Source: Rachycentron canadum (lineage: Eukaryota > Chordata > Actinopteri > Carangiformes > Rachycentridae). From it: a DNA stretch of 64,000 nt. A model generated the notes under the pieces. The model made no database searches and was not told where the DNA came from. It saw only the letters and a program-made list of their open reading frames with translations. The position numbers and the translations under genes were made by a program. The stretch lies in the NCBI GenBank assembly GCA_038496675.1, contig CM076659.1:9125269-9189268 (forward strand), written 5' to 3'. Shown piece after piece: positions 26,695 through 39,400 of the stretch (position 1 is its first letter; each line of letters begins with the position of its first letter).

Positions 26695-26703
26695 TATAAA
26701 AGG
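26695..26703 (+). promoter_or_regulatory. klhl31: Candidate TATA box upstream of klhl31
   Basis: TATAAAAGG is a strong TATA consensus about 630 bp before the klhl31 ATG on the same strand. Initiation would be near 26725. It may mark a tissue-specific promoter separate from the upstream candidate exon at 26160-26283. Confidence 0.45.
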
Positions 26704-26963
26704 AACGTCATGGGAGAGCCGTGCAGTGTTGCTATTCCTGGACATACTGCTGATAAATTGTGACAGATGCAAAGAGGGGCATGTTGACGCACTGACTCTA
26801 GCTTCACCTGGTAGCTCAGATGTTTTTATAGTATAGGTGTCGCTGTCTGCATGTGTCAATATAAATTCAGCTATAACTCAGAACTGTAAGAAAACTTCTT
26901 CTTCTTCCTCTCCTCAGATCCAACAAGGGTTTCGACATTAAAAAACAACAACAACATATTGCC

Positions 26964-26973
26964 CTAAAAATAG
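26964..26973 (+). promoter_or_regulatory. klhl31: MEF2 consensus site upstream of klhl31
   Basis: CTAAAAATAG fits the MEF2 binding consensus CTA(A/T)4TAG exactly. It lies 361 bp before the klhl31 start codon. klhl31 is a striated-muscle gene reported to depend on MEF2, which makes the site a credible control element. Confidence 0.5.
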
Positions 26974-27334
26974 GGTAAATGCTCAGCTCAATGCATTAAA
27001 TGATTTAAAACATTTCAGCAACATAAGCTGTATTCATATACAGTTCAGTTTTGTAAATGTGGCATGCCCTCATCTCATCTTCATCTTCAGCCACGTGACT
27101 GATAATTTGAGCAGTCCAAATTAAATTTTGCCCAATTCTTTGTGGTTTATATCTGGTAAAATGCATCTGTATCAAACAACTTTATCTAGCTGACTGATAT
27201 GATGCTTTGATATATATGATATGATTTGATTTCTGTGCATCATCCTCAAGTTGCAATGTGCTTTCCAGACAAAATCTTTACATGTTTGTATTTATATTTA
27301 CAGAAGGTCTGGGCTGCATTCTGCTGCTACAGCC

Positions 27335-29333
27335 ATGGCACCCAAAAAGAACAAGGCGACCAAAAAGAGTAAAGGAGACATAAATGAAATGACCATAATG
27401 GTTGAGGACAGCCCCATCAATAAGATCAATGGGTTAAACACTCTGTTAGAAGGAGGAAATGGCTTCAATTGCATTTCAACTGAAGTTACTGATTCTGTGT
27501 ATGCTCCAAACCTTCTGGAGGGCATGAGCAACATGAGACACGAGAGCTTCCTCTGTGATCTAACAGTCACCACCAAGTCAAAGTCATTTGATGTCCACAA
27601 GGTTGTCATGGCCTCCTGCAGTGAGTACATTCGAAACATCTTGAAGAAGGATTCTAGCCTCCAAAAGATCGACCTGAATGACCTCTCACCGGTCGGCCTC
27701 GCCACTGCAATCACATATGCATACTCTGGAAAGCTCACCCTGTCACTGTACAGCATCGGCAGCACTATTGCTGCAGCCATGCTGCTGCAGATCAGCAGCT
27801 TAGTGAAGATGTGCAGTGATTTCCTCATGCAGGAGCTCAGCGTGGAGAATTGCATGTATGTAGCCAACATCGCTGATGCCTACGACCTCAAAGAAACCAA
27901 GGAGGCAGCACAGAAGTTCATGCGGGAGAACTTCATTGAGTTTTCTGAGATGGAGCAATTCCTGAAGCTCACCTATGAGCAGATCAGTGCTTTCCTCTCT
28001 GATGATTCTCTGCAGCTTCCCTCCGAAGTCACAGCCTTCCAGATTGCTATGAAATGGTTGGACTTTGATGAGAAAAGGCTGAAGTACGCAGCAGATCTCC
28101 TAACCCACATCCGCTTTGGCACTATCTCTGCCCAAGACCTGGTAAACCATGTCCAGAGTGCGCCTAGGATGATGCAAGACCCCGAGTGCCACCGTCTCCT
28201 TGTTGACGCCATGAATTACCATCTGCTGCCATACCAACAGAACATCCTCCAGTCACGCAGAACAAAGGTACGCGGTGGCCTCAAGGTGATACTCACAGTT
28301 GGTGGACGTCCAGCCTTGACAGAGAAATCTCTCAGCAAAGATGTTCTGTACAGAGATGCTGAAAACTTGTGGAACAAGTTGACAGAAATGCCAGCAAAGA
28401 GCTTTAACCAGTGTGTGGCGGTCCTGGATGGCTTCCTCTATGTGGCAGGTGGTGAGGACCAGAATGATGCAAGGAACCAGGCCAAACATGCTGTTAGCAA
28501 CTTCTGCAGGTAAGAACTCACTGATAGATGGTATTTGTCTTAATAGTCTGTGTAGAGGAAGGAAATAACTTTAAATCCCCTCTGTCCCCTCTGTCTTTAG
28601 ATATGACCCACGCTTCAACGCTTGGATTCATCTGAGCAACATGATCCAGAGGCGCACCCACTTCAGCCTCAACACCTTTAATGGGCTATTGTTTGCCGTT
28701 GGAGGGCGAAACTCTGATGGTGTCCAGGCCTCTGTGGAGTGCTATGTGCCTTCCTCCAACCAGTGGCAGATGAAAGCTCCAATGGAGGTGCCCCGCTGCT
28801 GCCACGCCAGCTCTGTCATCGATGGCAAGATCCTTGTATCAGGAGGTTACATCAACAATGCCTACTCCAGGGCTGTGTGCTCGTATGACCCGTCTACTGA
28901 CACCTGGCAGGACAAGAACAGTCTCAGCACACCTAGAGGCTGGCACTGCGCTGCCACCGTGGGTGACCGAGCCTACGTCATCGGTGGCAGTCAGTTGGGA
29001 GGTCGTGGGGAGAGGGTGGATGTCCTTGCTGTCGAATCCTACAACCCTCACAACGGGCAGTGGAGCTACTGCACTCCTCTTCACACAGGAGTGAGCACAG
29101 CCGGTATTTCCATTTTGAACAACAAGGTCTATCTCCTTGGAGGCTGGAACGAGGGAGAGAAGAAGTACAAGAAATGCATTCAGGTTTACAACCCTGACCT
29201 CAATGAATGGACTGAGGATGATGAATTGCCGGAAGCAACAGTCGGCATTTCATGCTGTGTCGTCACCATACCCACACGGAAAACACGAGAGTCCAGAGCC
29301 AGTTCAGTTTCATCTGCACCAGTCAGTATATAA
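27335..29333 (+). CDS. klhl31: Kelch-like protein 31 (BTB-BACK-Kelch, muscle)
   Basis: Muscle-enriched BTB-Kelch protein; family members act as CUL3 adaptors, and KLHL31 is linked to sarcomere protein homeostasis and filamin C turnover. Two coding exons, 27335-28509 and 28601-29333, joined AG|GTAAG to TTTAG|A in phase 2, encode 635 residues (human about 634). The start ATG (27335) begins MAPKKNKATKKSKGDINEM, matching the family; the more upstream in-frame ATG at 27251 lies before the splice acceptor at 27303 and is rejected. The BTB domain spans about residues 64-170 (FLCDLTV, FDVHKVVMASCSEY), BACK about 175-280 (SVENCMYVANIADAYDL), and six kelch repeats run from about 315 to 620 (GG doublets followed by spaced Y and W). 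The C-terminus ESRASSVSSAPVSI is conserved. No frameshift or missing element seen. Confidence 0.98.
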
Positions 29334-30258
29334 GATTAAATGATACTAATGGTGTAGTTTACATGTCTAAAGGTCTCCAGCTCGACTGTTGCATAAAGCT
29401 TGGTTCTCAACTCTATCAACGGTTGCTTTTTTGCAGCTAAGATGATCAATTTATATGGTCATCAACTTTCTTCAGATGAGCAAAAATGAGTAAAATGCAA
29501 AAATTACAAAATTGGGAACACATTCTATGAAATTAGTAACATTTAAAAAAAGAAAAAAAAATCAGTTTAACCCAAAGCCAGTGCTGGCAACAAAATTTTA
29601 TTTTCAGGATTGCGTACAGTGCAAAGCAATGTTTCAATTTTCTTATTTTTAGACAGAAATTTCCTTTTGGGGCCAAATCAGTTGAGATAATTTCATTAGC
29701 CCTTTTCTATAGTAAATATAATGGTATATGGGAGGTTTAAAAAAACAAAATCAGTGTGGAAATGAATCTGTAACATAACTGTCTTTTTTACCCCGCACCA
29801 TGGAAATAATAATGCTGGATTTTGTGACAGTCTGGTTTATGGTGACTACTGCTACTGTGATTCTCAGATACTTGAACAGGATAATGAGCGTCAGAAAGCT
29901 GGAGCTGAAATAAGTGTTGGTATCACCTACCAGGAGTAGGTGCTCGTGATTAGTGTGTAAACACACTACACATTGAGACTGCAGTTTCTCTACATCTGTG
30001 TAATGTTCAGTATTCAGCGGTCTTGTGTCTTATGTCGTGTGATCAAACACCATCATTGCGAAGGAAACGGATTCTGTTGGGAAGATGCTGGAATGATGTG
30101 GGTTGAATGGGCCTAGATGTGACAGTAGGAAACTATTTTGTAAAAAAGAAAAAGAGAAATATGACTTGGGAATGACGTTGTAAGCCTGAGCTTTCCTGGA
30201 AGTCAGTACTCATGAATTCCCTGACTGCTCATGTCTTTTCATTTTTGTTTGTTTTTAA

Positions 30259-30264
30259 ATTAAA
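30259..30264 (+). terminator. klhl31: Candidate polyadenylation signal of klhl31
   Basis: ATTAAA about 930 bases past the stop codon, followed by T/GT-rich sequence. Plausible distal end of the 3' UTR; not proven. Confidence 0.4.
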
Positions 30265-30289
30265 GAGATGACGTAAGCTACTATGAGCT

Positions 30290-32700
30290 GTGTTCATTTA
30301 TTTGTTTCTTTTAAAGAGATGGCTTTGTTTTTCAACATAAATTAACAAACCTACATGTACATAGGACTATTTTGCTCTTTAGATTTTAATTGAAGTACTT
30401 TTTGATGGTTTCTTATACACTGAGGAAATTGTTGAAAACAGTATTGGTATTTGTCATGATGGGATTGAAAACAGCAATGTAGGGATTAGTTTTACCAGAT
30501 TTGCTTGGCATTAGCTGCATTAGTTTGTTTCCCATTAGCATCATTAGGTATTGGTAGACACGTTTGTCTTACTGTCTTTAATCCTACATCAGGGATGTCC
30601 AAAGGTATAAATATTGTATGTGTCCAGCCAAGAGACTCACACATTCGTGTATTTTCACATTATCTTTATACAAACATAGATGCTCTATACATGCTTAAGT
30701 ATTGACATAAACACAAGGACATGTTAGTGGTGTGCAGCGAACCACGTCTGTCTAATTTGTTATTGAATATAATGACTGTAAAACCACATAGACTGTAGCT
30801 CTCTTGTATACAGCTGTACAGCCTACTCATTCATGCAGTAAGCGTGAGAGCAGTGAAACAGGAATCAGGCATGTAATATCAACCAAATGAAAATACAAAT
30901 GGGCTATCATTATCTTGATGAACAAGGCATCATTTTTGCTGTATTGTTACCTGATATGTTCAAGTAGTCCAGTGGAGCTAGACAGACAGAGAGAGAGAGA
31001 GAGAACATTGAGAAAGGCATAGCCATAATGTTTGTGCTTGAAGCTCTGTTGTATACTCCTTTACCGTAGATATACCTTGTCAGAATTATTCTGTTTGCCA
31101 ATTATATACTGCTTGTGTAACGTAACAAATTGTCATTAAGACAGAGAGTCAGAGAGTCATTACAGCTTCAACTTTATGAAATCAATGTTAAAGGGACCTT
31201 GATCAGCCTCTGACTGTGAGTGATGGGCTATGTGACAACAGTGTTTTCTCCCAAGGTTTCAACAGTATTGGTTATGTAACACAATTTCCCTTTGTCCTCG
31301 TTCTTCTCGCCAGTCTTAAGTATCTATTGACATACACCAATCAGAGTTAAGTCAGGTCACATTTTGATTATAGTGTGATTACATTTCTAAGGTTTGTTTG
31401 GGTCACCAATACTATCAACCAAATCTAATCATACCAAACCCAAATGCATACCAGGAGAACAAGGCCTGTGCTTTTTGCTCTGCTGCAGTCCTTCTGTTTA
31501 TGGTTTTAGTAACTCTGTGATTTTATACATCTACAACCTCACTGCTGTGTCTTGGACTGGCGATATATTTGTGTTTTGGTTAAATATTCATCCCACATTC
31601 ATTTTGGACAAGCTGTCTCTAGCTTGTTACGATCTGTGACCTGATTAACAGGTGACCTCAATTAAAATGTTGTCTTAGAAACATTTTAAGAGTTTCTTCA
31701 ATCAATCAGATTTCCTGTGTCTCTACCGTCTTCTAAACACCTCCCCATCCACAATGATGAATTTTAGTAAACATATGAACCAAATAGTACCAGGACATCT
31801 TTTGTTTATATGTACAGATGATAGTGTATTCAGATAGATTACTATCAGACAGAATACGAAATAGTCTGCTGGGGCTGGAACCACATTCTTATTTGCATGC
31901 AGTTCATTGATCTATAACCTAATAGTCTGTCTATGTGCGTGCTAAGTTCAATAGACACACCCTCTAAAAAAGAAAATGCTGTGTCATTATTACAATCATC
32001 AACTCTCTTAGAATGATTTTATATCCATGCTCAAACTAGTTGTAAATCCATTTGACTCATTTGTTTGTAATGCTGGGATTTGAAAATAATAAGACCAGGT
32101 AAGTAAATTGCTTTGTAATGTTAACAGCAACAGCAAATGGCTGTTTTGTGCTACCACACTTAATTATGTCTTATTTTTGAGACCAAAATTTGCTTTAATT
32201 TTTAATCTATTTTTTTTATTTGAGACGAATTGCCTAAGTGGATTGCTTCTAAATCAACAAACAAAACAAAACAAAGAATACATTTTACAACATTCATTCT
32301 AAACACATTTAAGTGTAATGTAAATTACTTTCTCCTAAACTAATTAACTATCCTAAGGAGTGTTAACATCCTTAAGACATGTATTAAGACATATGCATAT
32401 ATAAATACGTTTTATATAAATACTATGGCCTATGGTTAACTGCTGTGTTTTTTCTAGTTGTTGGTAGTTACAGAATGTAGTTTTCTGTCTAGAAGAGAAG
32501 TAAATGTGTCTCTTATTCACAAATAATTGTCCTATCCAATGGAAAATGTGTCATGATATTTACTTCACCTTTCTCCCGTTTTTAGCATTGCCCACGAAGA
32601 CTATGTGTCTATTGAACTTTATTGGTGAAAAAGAGACTGAAAATCAACTAAATATACTAACTGAGAAACTGCTCAAGTGATTTGGACTTACAAAAATGTA
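30290..32700. other. Intergenic region klhl31-gclc
   Basis: AT-rich sequence without a supportable exon or RNA gene. A short (GA)n tract lies near 30990-31003. Confidence 0.5.
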
Positions 32701-32739
32701 AATGACACTTTGACTCAAGGCTCTCGCTTTTTTACGCCT

Positions 32740-33449
32740 TACTCTGAGAAAACCGCTAAAAACCACCGACAACCGTGAACGCAGCATCGCCACCGGTTCT
32801 GATTGACAGCTCGGTGGGAGGGGCCAAGCGGCGAGGACTGCTGAGTCACGGTGACGTGATCGCGCTGCCCGCTCCGCCTGACGGCGTCACGTGTGTGGAT
32901 CCAGGAGGGTGTTCATATGTTGAACGCGTCCCGGCATCGTGAACCAGATTGGTTTGGCAACAGCGACCTGCCTGCGGGTCCACCTCGGTGTCAGTCCAAC
33001 TCCAGCCCGCCGTCGTTAACGTTAAGGCTCGGACATACACATTAACTCGTCAGGGTTTTTTTGTTTTGTTTTTTTTAATTTAATTTAATTTAAATTTATT
33101 TTTTCATTTTAGTTTTTGCGTTGTCAGCCCACGGCGGTGCGTTACCGTGCTAACTGGTCATTAGCAGGTGATGAGCAGGGGCCTGCTTCTTCTAGATGCC
33201 CACCTGAGGTTACCGACAGGGCACTTCGCTTAACAACAACCCGGAGACTCTGAATCCGGACTCCGTTAGGCTTCTCTCACAGCACCGGGCCTTATCCAGA
33301 CCCTAACGGTTGTTTGGAGAGACTTCATGCTAGCTCCGTGCGGGAGGTGGACAGGCTAGCTAGCTAACGCTTCGGCGTGCAGTTTCAGTGTGCGCAGCTA
33401 GCGACAGACACCAGCCTCCCGTTTACACTGCGCAGCCTGTGTCTGTGCG
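32740..33449 (+). promoter_or_regulatory. gclc: gclc promoter and 5' UTR
   Basis: CpG-rich block directly upstream of the gclc ATG, in contrast to AT-rich flanks. It contains an antioxidant-response-element match (32840-32849, minus strand), a TGACGTGA CRE-like motif near 32852 and a CACGTG E-box at 32888-32893. A (TTTAA)-rich low-complexity stretch lies at about 33060-33115. The transcription start is not determined. Confidence 0.6.
32840..32849 (-). promoter_or_regulatory. gclc: Antioxidant response element (Nrf2/small Maf) match
   Basis: The minus strand reads GTGACTCAGC, an exact fit to the ARE core RTGAC-NNN-GC, and includes an AP-1-like TGACTCA. It lies about 600 bp before the gclc start codon. 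GCLC is a classical Nrf2 target in vertebrates. Confidence 0.6.
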
Positions 33450-36400
33450 ATGGGTTTACTGTCACAGGGCTCTCCGCTGAACTGGGAAGAAACCAAGAAG
33501 TATGCTGACCACATCAGAAAGCACGGCATCATTCAGTTTCTCAACATCTACAACAAGGTGAAGGATCGTCAGAGAGATGTGCTGAAATGGGGCGATGAAG
33601 TAAGAAACTGCTCCTTTTTTTTCTCTCTCTCTCTCTCTGTCTTAAAACTGAATCAACATGTGGAAATGTGTTGTAGCTGCTGCTGCTGCCAACGTGTGTG
33701 ATCTGTCGGTCATGTTGGTTGTGGATGATGTAACAGTGGTCTTTAATTGATAGAGACAAACTCATACACATTTTGCGGCCTCACTGCTGAAAAAAAACAT
33801 TGAACTCAAATAAATCCTGCTCACTTTGTTCCACAATACAACAATCTCAAATGTTTGTATTTAAGTCGATTGACAAAATAATAGTCAAACCCGTTGTAAA
33901 CGGCTACAAGAGAAACAGCTCTCTGTAATGACGCTGTATAACTATTGTTAGACTGACTGCTTGATCCCAAATCTAAATATGGTTGAGTCTGGAACTAGAT
34001 GTGTGTTTTTTTGATAATTATCTAAGATAGTCACTAATGGTTAAACAACAGCTTCCTATAAATGTTTATATTTAGCTTCCATTTCATAGCAACTATAAAA
34101 ATAATAACTTTATTTATGTAGCACATTTAAAAACAAAAAGTTTACAAAGTGCCATGACATATGAATCACAAAAGCAAACAGCGACACAAAATTAAACAGG
34201 GAGCAGTTACCATGCATGCATGCACGCACACAGACACAGTAATGGGAATACATGGAGGATTTACCTAATAATAATAATAATGATGATGATGGTGATGATA
34301 ATAACATAAGTGATAAAAAGATAACATAGCAAAGAGTAAAAGGAGGCCAGGCTAAGTAAAAAGTAATACAAAGACGACATCACAGAAAAGCAAGTCTATA
34401 AAAGTGAGTTTCTAGAAGTGATTTAAAAGAAGAAGTCACCGATTCTGCCTAATCTCCTCAGGCAAGTTGTTCCAGGGTCGAGGGGCCCTGATGAAAAAAA
34501 GCGTGGTCACTTCTTGAACTGTCTGCTAGACGTACAAATTCAGGAACACCCCCTCTCTTGAGCTGTATCTAATAATATGTGGGCTTGGTTGATTATTTTC
34601 CGTTATTTCATAACCTTACACAGTTTGCATTTCCTTTCCTCTTTTTTTTTTTTTTTTTCCTTTTTTTGCCCACCACCAGTCCATAAAACTTCAATGTGCA
34701 ACAGCTTGAACAAAGTTTTTTGATTTCGAACGTGTGGAATGCTGTTGTTATAGATTAATCCCTCTTTCAGACAGGGGATTATGGGACAGCAGAGTCAAAG
34801 TCAAGGAAACATAACTGATGAATTGGAATTGATGTGATGGCCTCCCAGTCTGATCTTGAAGCACTTCGGCTTTGTCCTGTAGTCTACCACAGACTAAAAA
34901 CTTGATTTAGAAGTTAGAAGTGTACATTGAATTTGAATGAAGCAGTGGTTGTAATTCGGTGTTTTATAGTTTGTCCTGTTTGTTTTTCAATTATCTGCAT
35001 TTAGGTTGAGTACATGTTGGTTGAACTGGATGACAAGGATGAGAAGGTTCGACTTGTCCTGAACGGTGGAGATGTTTTGGAAACCCTCCAGGACCAGGGT
35101 GAAAAGATAAACCCCAAGTAAGTAAACTCTCCACAGCACATCTGAACTGGATGTTGTAGATGTTTGTCTAGTTTTTAAGGAAGAATGTAACAATTGACTT
35201 AATATTTTTAGTTTTTATTTGCCTTGGGGCTACAATTAGAAAACATGTATTTATATTTCTTTGAAGACATGAATGGTGTAAGTTATAGTTTTTTCCAGGA
35301 GCCATTTAGTGGGACCACAGAAATAGAAACACTTAATTTCATATCTAAATGGCATTTAAGTAAATGCCACCACCAGCAGTAGCAACTGCAATGTAATGTT
35401 TGTTTGGGACTATTGTCAGCAGGGAGATTGACTGGCTCATAGTGATTTACATTAAATCTAGGTCAAATCAAAGGTCAAGACAGTTAAATCAACGTGTATC
35501 ACACACACACGCACTTCACCTTTTTTTTGCTAAGTAGTACACTGAACCCCGTCTGACAGACATCTCCCTAATATAAAGACAATTTAACATGAATAGTGAC
35601 AAGTAAGGACAATCACAGTTGCTGAAAAATAAGACTTGCAGTTCCACACATGCTGGAGTTGCCCAGATGAGGGTTGCTGTTGCCAAATCCACAGGCAAAT
35701 TGAACACTGGCCAATTTTTTTTTTCGCCACACACCTGTTTACTGTTGCCGATTAACTCCCATCTATGATAAATCACTCTGGCATGTTTTAGCATCACTCC
35801 ACTCAACTATATGAACAGCGCTCTAATCGGCTAGAAAATCTTTGAATTGTATCGTGAGAAAGTTCCTTCATGGATGAATCTGTTAGGAAATTGATTATAT
35901 ATGCTGGTTTCCCCATTGGGATCCCAAGATAAATGAGTCACATGAGGAGGAGCAATGAGGAGGAAAAATTGTGAGCTCATTGTGAGAACCTGTGACGAGG
36001 GATCACAAGTAGAATTCCTTCATTTTTAAGGGGTTACAGCATTAGGAGCTATTGGAGAATTCAGCAGAGGGAAGGCAACAGCAGTCAAAGTCACCATTCA
36101 TTCATCATTCAAATAATGTGTAATGATTGACGTACAAGTCCTGTGCACTTTTGCTGCCATGCAAAAGATTGACTACACATATATATTTTAAACAGACATT
36201 AACCTGCTTAAAAAGCAGCTTTACATAATAAACTGTGAATAGAAACATTTGGATTTCTCTCCCAGTACTACTAATTCCTCCCCAGCAAAGGTAGCATGTC
36301 ATTGTAGGTTAGATTTCTCTTTTTTTTAGTGAGTTAAGTTACACACATATAAAACCCTCTGTTCACCACATGATCAGTGCACCGGTATAAGCTGCCAAAC

Positions 36401-39400
36401 CTCTAAATCATCCAGAGAACATCTTTACCAGTTACACCTGGATCCTTCACATTCATTGAGACAGATCCCCTCTGGCCCTGTCAGATCATCAGATGAGAAT
36501 CAGTAAACAGTTGTTGTTGAGATGTTTACCTTTGTTCACCTGATACTGGTTAGTCCTGAACACGGACGAGTCTCTCCACATCACAACACTGCTACTGGCA
36601 TCACTGCGGGGATGTTAGTATCGATGTGATAAGTGGTGCGCTTCCTCAGGTGTTGGCATTCAGTTCAATATGTTACATCTTTGTCTTAGAAGACTAGAGA
36701 GGCTTTTTCCTCATTCACACTGTCAAACATTAAGTTCACTTATCCAGACTGGTGAGGCTGGAGGTGTGATTCTCTCCCATCTCTGTCTAGGATCTGTTAC
36801 AGCTCTCTAACCAAGGTTGTTTAAATATCAGCTCTTTCATAGTTCCTACTCTGCCTCCATAGAGTTACAGTGTTTTTCACCACAGCATAATTTAGTGCAT
36901 CCATTGCTTTGACATATAGTGACGTGCAGGGGTTTTATATATAGGAGAAATATATAGGCAGGTTTGTACGTTATGGATTGGAAAGGATCCAATCTGCATC
37001 TGGCATCAGTTTGATCGGCTACAACTAAGAACCATTTTTATTATCAGTGCATCCTCCTCCTATGTAGTTTACGTTTTCTAAAAGTATAGTAGAAACATTT
37101 TTAAAATGTACAGAATGTACAGGTGAAAACTCCTTTGCCTGAGGGCAGCTGTGAATGATAAGGATCAGAGCTGCTGCTGCTGGGAATGTCATTTGCATGT
37201 CAAAACACCTGGTAACATTTCTTTAAAAAAGAGGAATTCTCTGGAGGCAGGGTCAGTGTGTTTGCACAAGCTCATGGGTGTTATCTTTGCTCGCTGCCCA
37301 TGACGTCGATCTAAATCTATGGAGCCAACTTCACCCAGGGGAAATACCAATGGCAGTGGGAATAGTAGAGCCGATGCATTCCTCATTACTGCCCCTCTGT
37401 CGCACACACCACAGAGCACGCTCTGAAACACAAATACGTTGAATTTGCTGGTCCCGCCAAGATTATGGCTGGCATACAATAAAGGGAGAGTGTATTTGGT
37501 TTATTTAATTGGAAGGGTCATTGTGACACTTAGACGGGGCCTTGAAACACGACCTTTTTTATATTTCTGCAGTCACCCCACGCTCTGGAGACCAGAGTAT
37601 GGCAGTTACATGATTGAGGGAACTCCGGGGCAGCCGTATGGTGGAACCATGTCAGAGTTCAACACTGTTGAGGGCAACATGGGCAAGAGACGACGAGAGG
37701 CCTCATCTGTCCTGAACCAGAAGGAAACTCTCTGCACCATCACCTCATTTCCAAGGTACTTTGCTAATAAAAAATAACAAATAAGAAGTAGCTGATATTC
37801 ATGTATACATTCTTTCTATTTATCTTATAATAGCCTATTTACTATTTACTGTATTAAATTACTTATGTCTTTTATGTGTTTAAATATCGAAAAAGTAATA
37901 AATACATTTAATAATAATAATTAGTTGCAGCAGTTTAATATCTCTGAATATGCCACTCCTTTGTTTAGGTTAGGTTGTTCAGGATTCACCAAACCAGAGC
38001 ACCGGCCAACCCCTGTTGAGAAGGGAGTGTCGAAGTCACTGTTTTTTCCAGATGAAGGCATCAACAGCCACCCGAGATTCAGGTAAGTCTTCGTGGTTGT
38101 AACTTCAACTTGGTTTTGAATAACAAAGTCTACTGGTTTATTGCAGTCAAATTTACTTTTAATGAGTAAATACTTTAGGACCCTATTAGAAAAACACATA
38201 TCTGCTTGTAGTTTTCTGTTTTGTTTTTTTGTTTTGTTTGCCTTATTTTTACTGTAGGAGACAGTAGTTTTTAACAACTCTGTGGATGCATGTTCCTTTC
38301 ATTGGTCATACTTGTTTTTGTTTTGGTTTTTTTTTTTGTTTGTTTGTTTTTTTTAATGAAACCTGTTTTTGCTTTTTCAGCACCCTTACCAGAAACATAC
38401 GTCACAGAAGAGGAGAGAAAGTTGCGATCAACGTGCCAAGTGAGTTTGAGTGAAACAGACAATTTGTTATTCTTTGAAATAATTCTCAAGAATCAATTCT
38501 TTGAAGAATTTTTAATCAGTTGCTGTAGATGTGGGCAGACAAGTCTATACAGTATTGTGCAGATCACCGCAGTGGTAAATGCAGATAAAGGTTTTAATCC
38601 ACTGACTAGAATAAGTAAAACCATTTTCCTGTTCATGTTTTAGTCTTCAAAGACAAGTGCACTCCATCTCCATTTGTGGAGGAGTTTCCCGAGGATGACG
38701 GTGAAGCAGCGAGGGCGGCTCTGCCCGATCACATCTACATGGACGCCATGGGCTTTGGCATGGGCAACTGCTGTCTGCAGGTACTGAGTGTGGTATCCCA
38801 GCCCAGAATGGCCCTTTTGTTTTTAGTGAAGATGAGATGATGTAAACGGGAGAGTTTTGTTTGGCGGCAACTTTTACAATCTCAATAAGTGATTTATAAA
38901 TGCACTTCAGCCTCTTTTTTTATTGTGCCGCTACAGGTAACATTCCAGGCTTGCAGCATTGATGAGGCAAGATACCTCTATGACCAACTAGCAACTTTCT
39001 GCCCCATTGTGGTGAGTAGAACATGTACTTCCCTATTCACTTGACCTCTTTTTCAGCAGGACTGTTTCTTAACGTGCAAAAAGTTTAAGTAACAAACAAA
39101 TTTAATCTGCGGACTGGCTTTTTTTTTTTTTCTTTTTTTTTTTGTACCCATAATTTCATTAAATGCAATTTACACTGAATAATCAAAATCAAAATTTTTG
39201 CTCTTTAAAGATGGCGCTGAGTGCAGCCTCACCCTTCTATAGAGGCTATGTGTCAGATATCGATTGTCGCTGGGGAGTTATTTCTGCCTCAGTGGATGAC
39301 AGGACACAGGAGGAACGTGGGCTGAAGGTGAGCAGGTGTAGCTGGAAAAAACAGGCCCTCAGTGTGCTACCCTCTGAGGTTTTAGTCTAAAGAGCATGTT

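Noticed and set aside
27251..27334. In-frame upstream ATG for klhl31
   Set aside because: It lies before a clear splice acceptor (27301-27303), and the family N-terminus is MAPKK.
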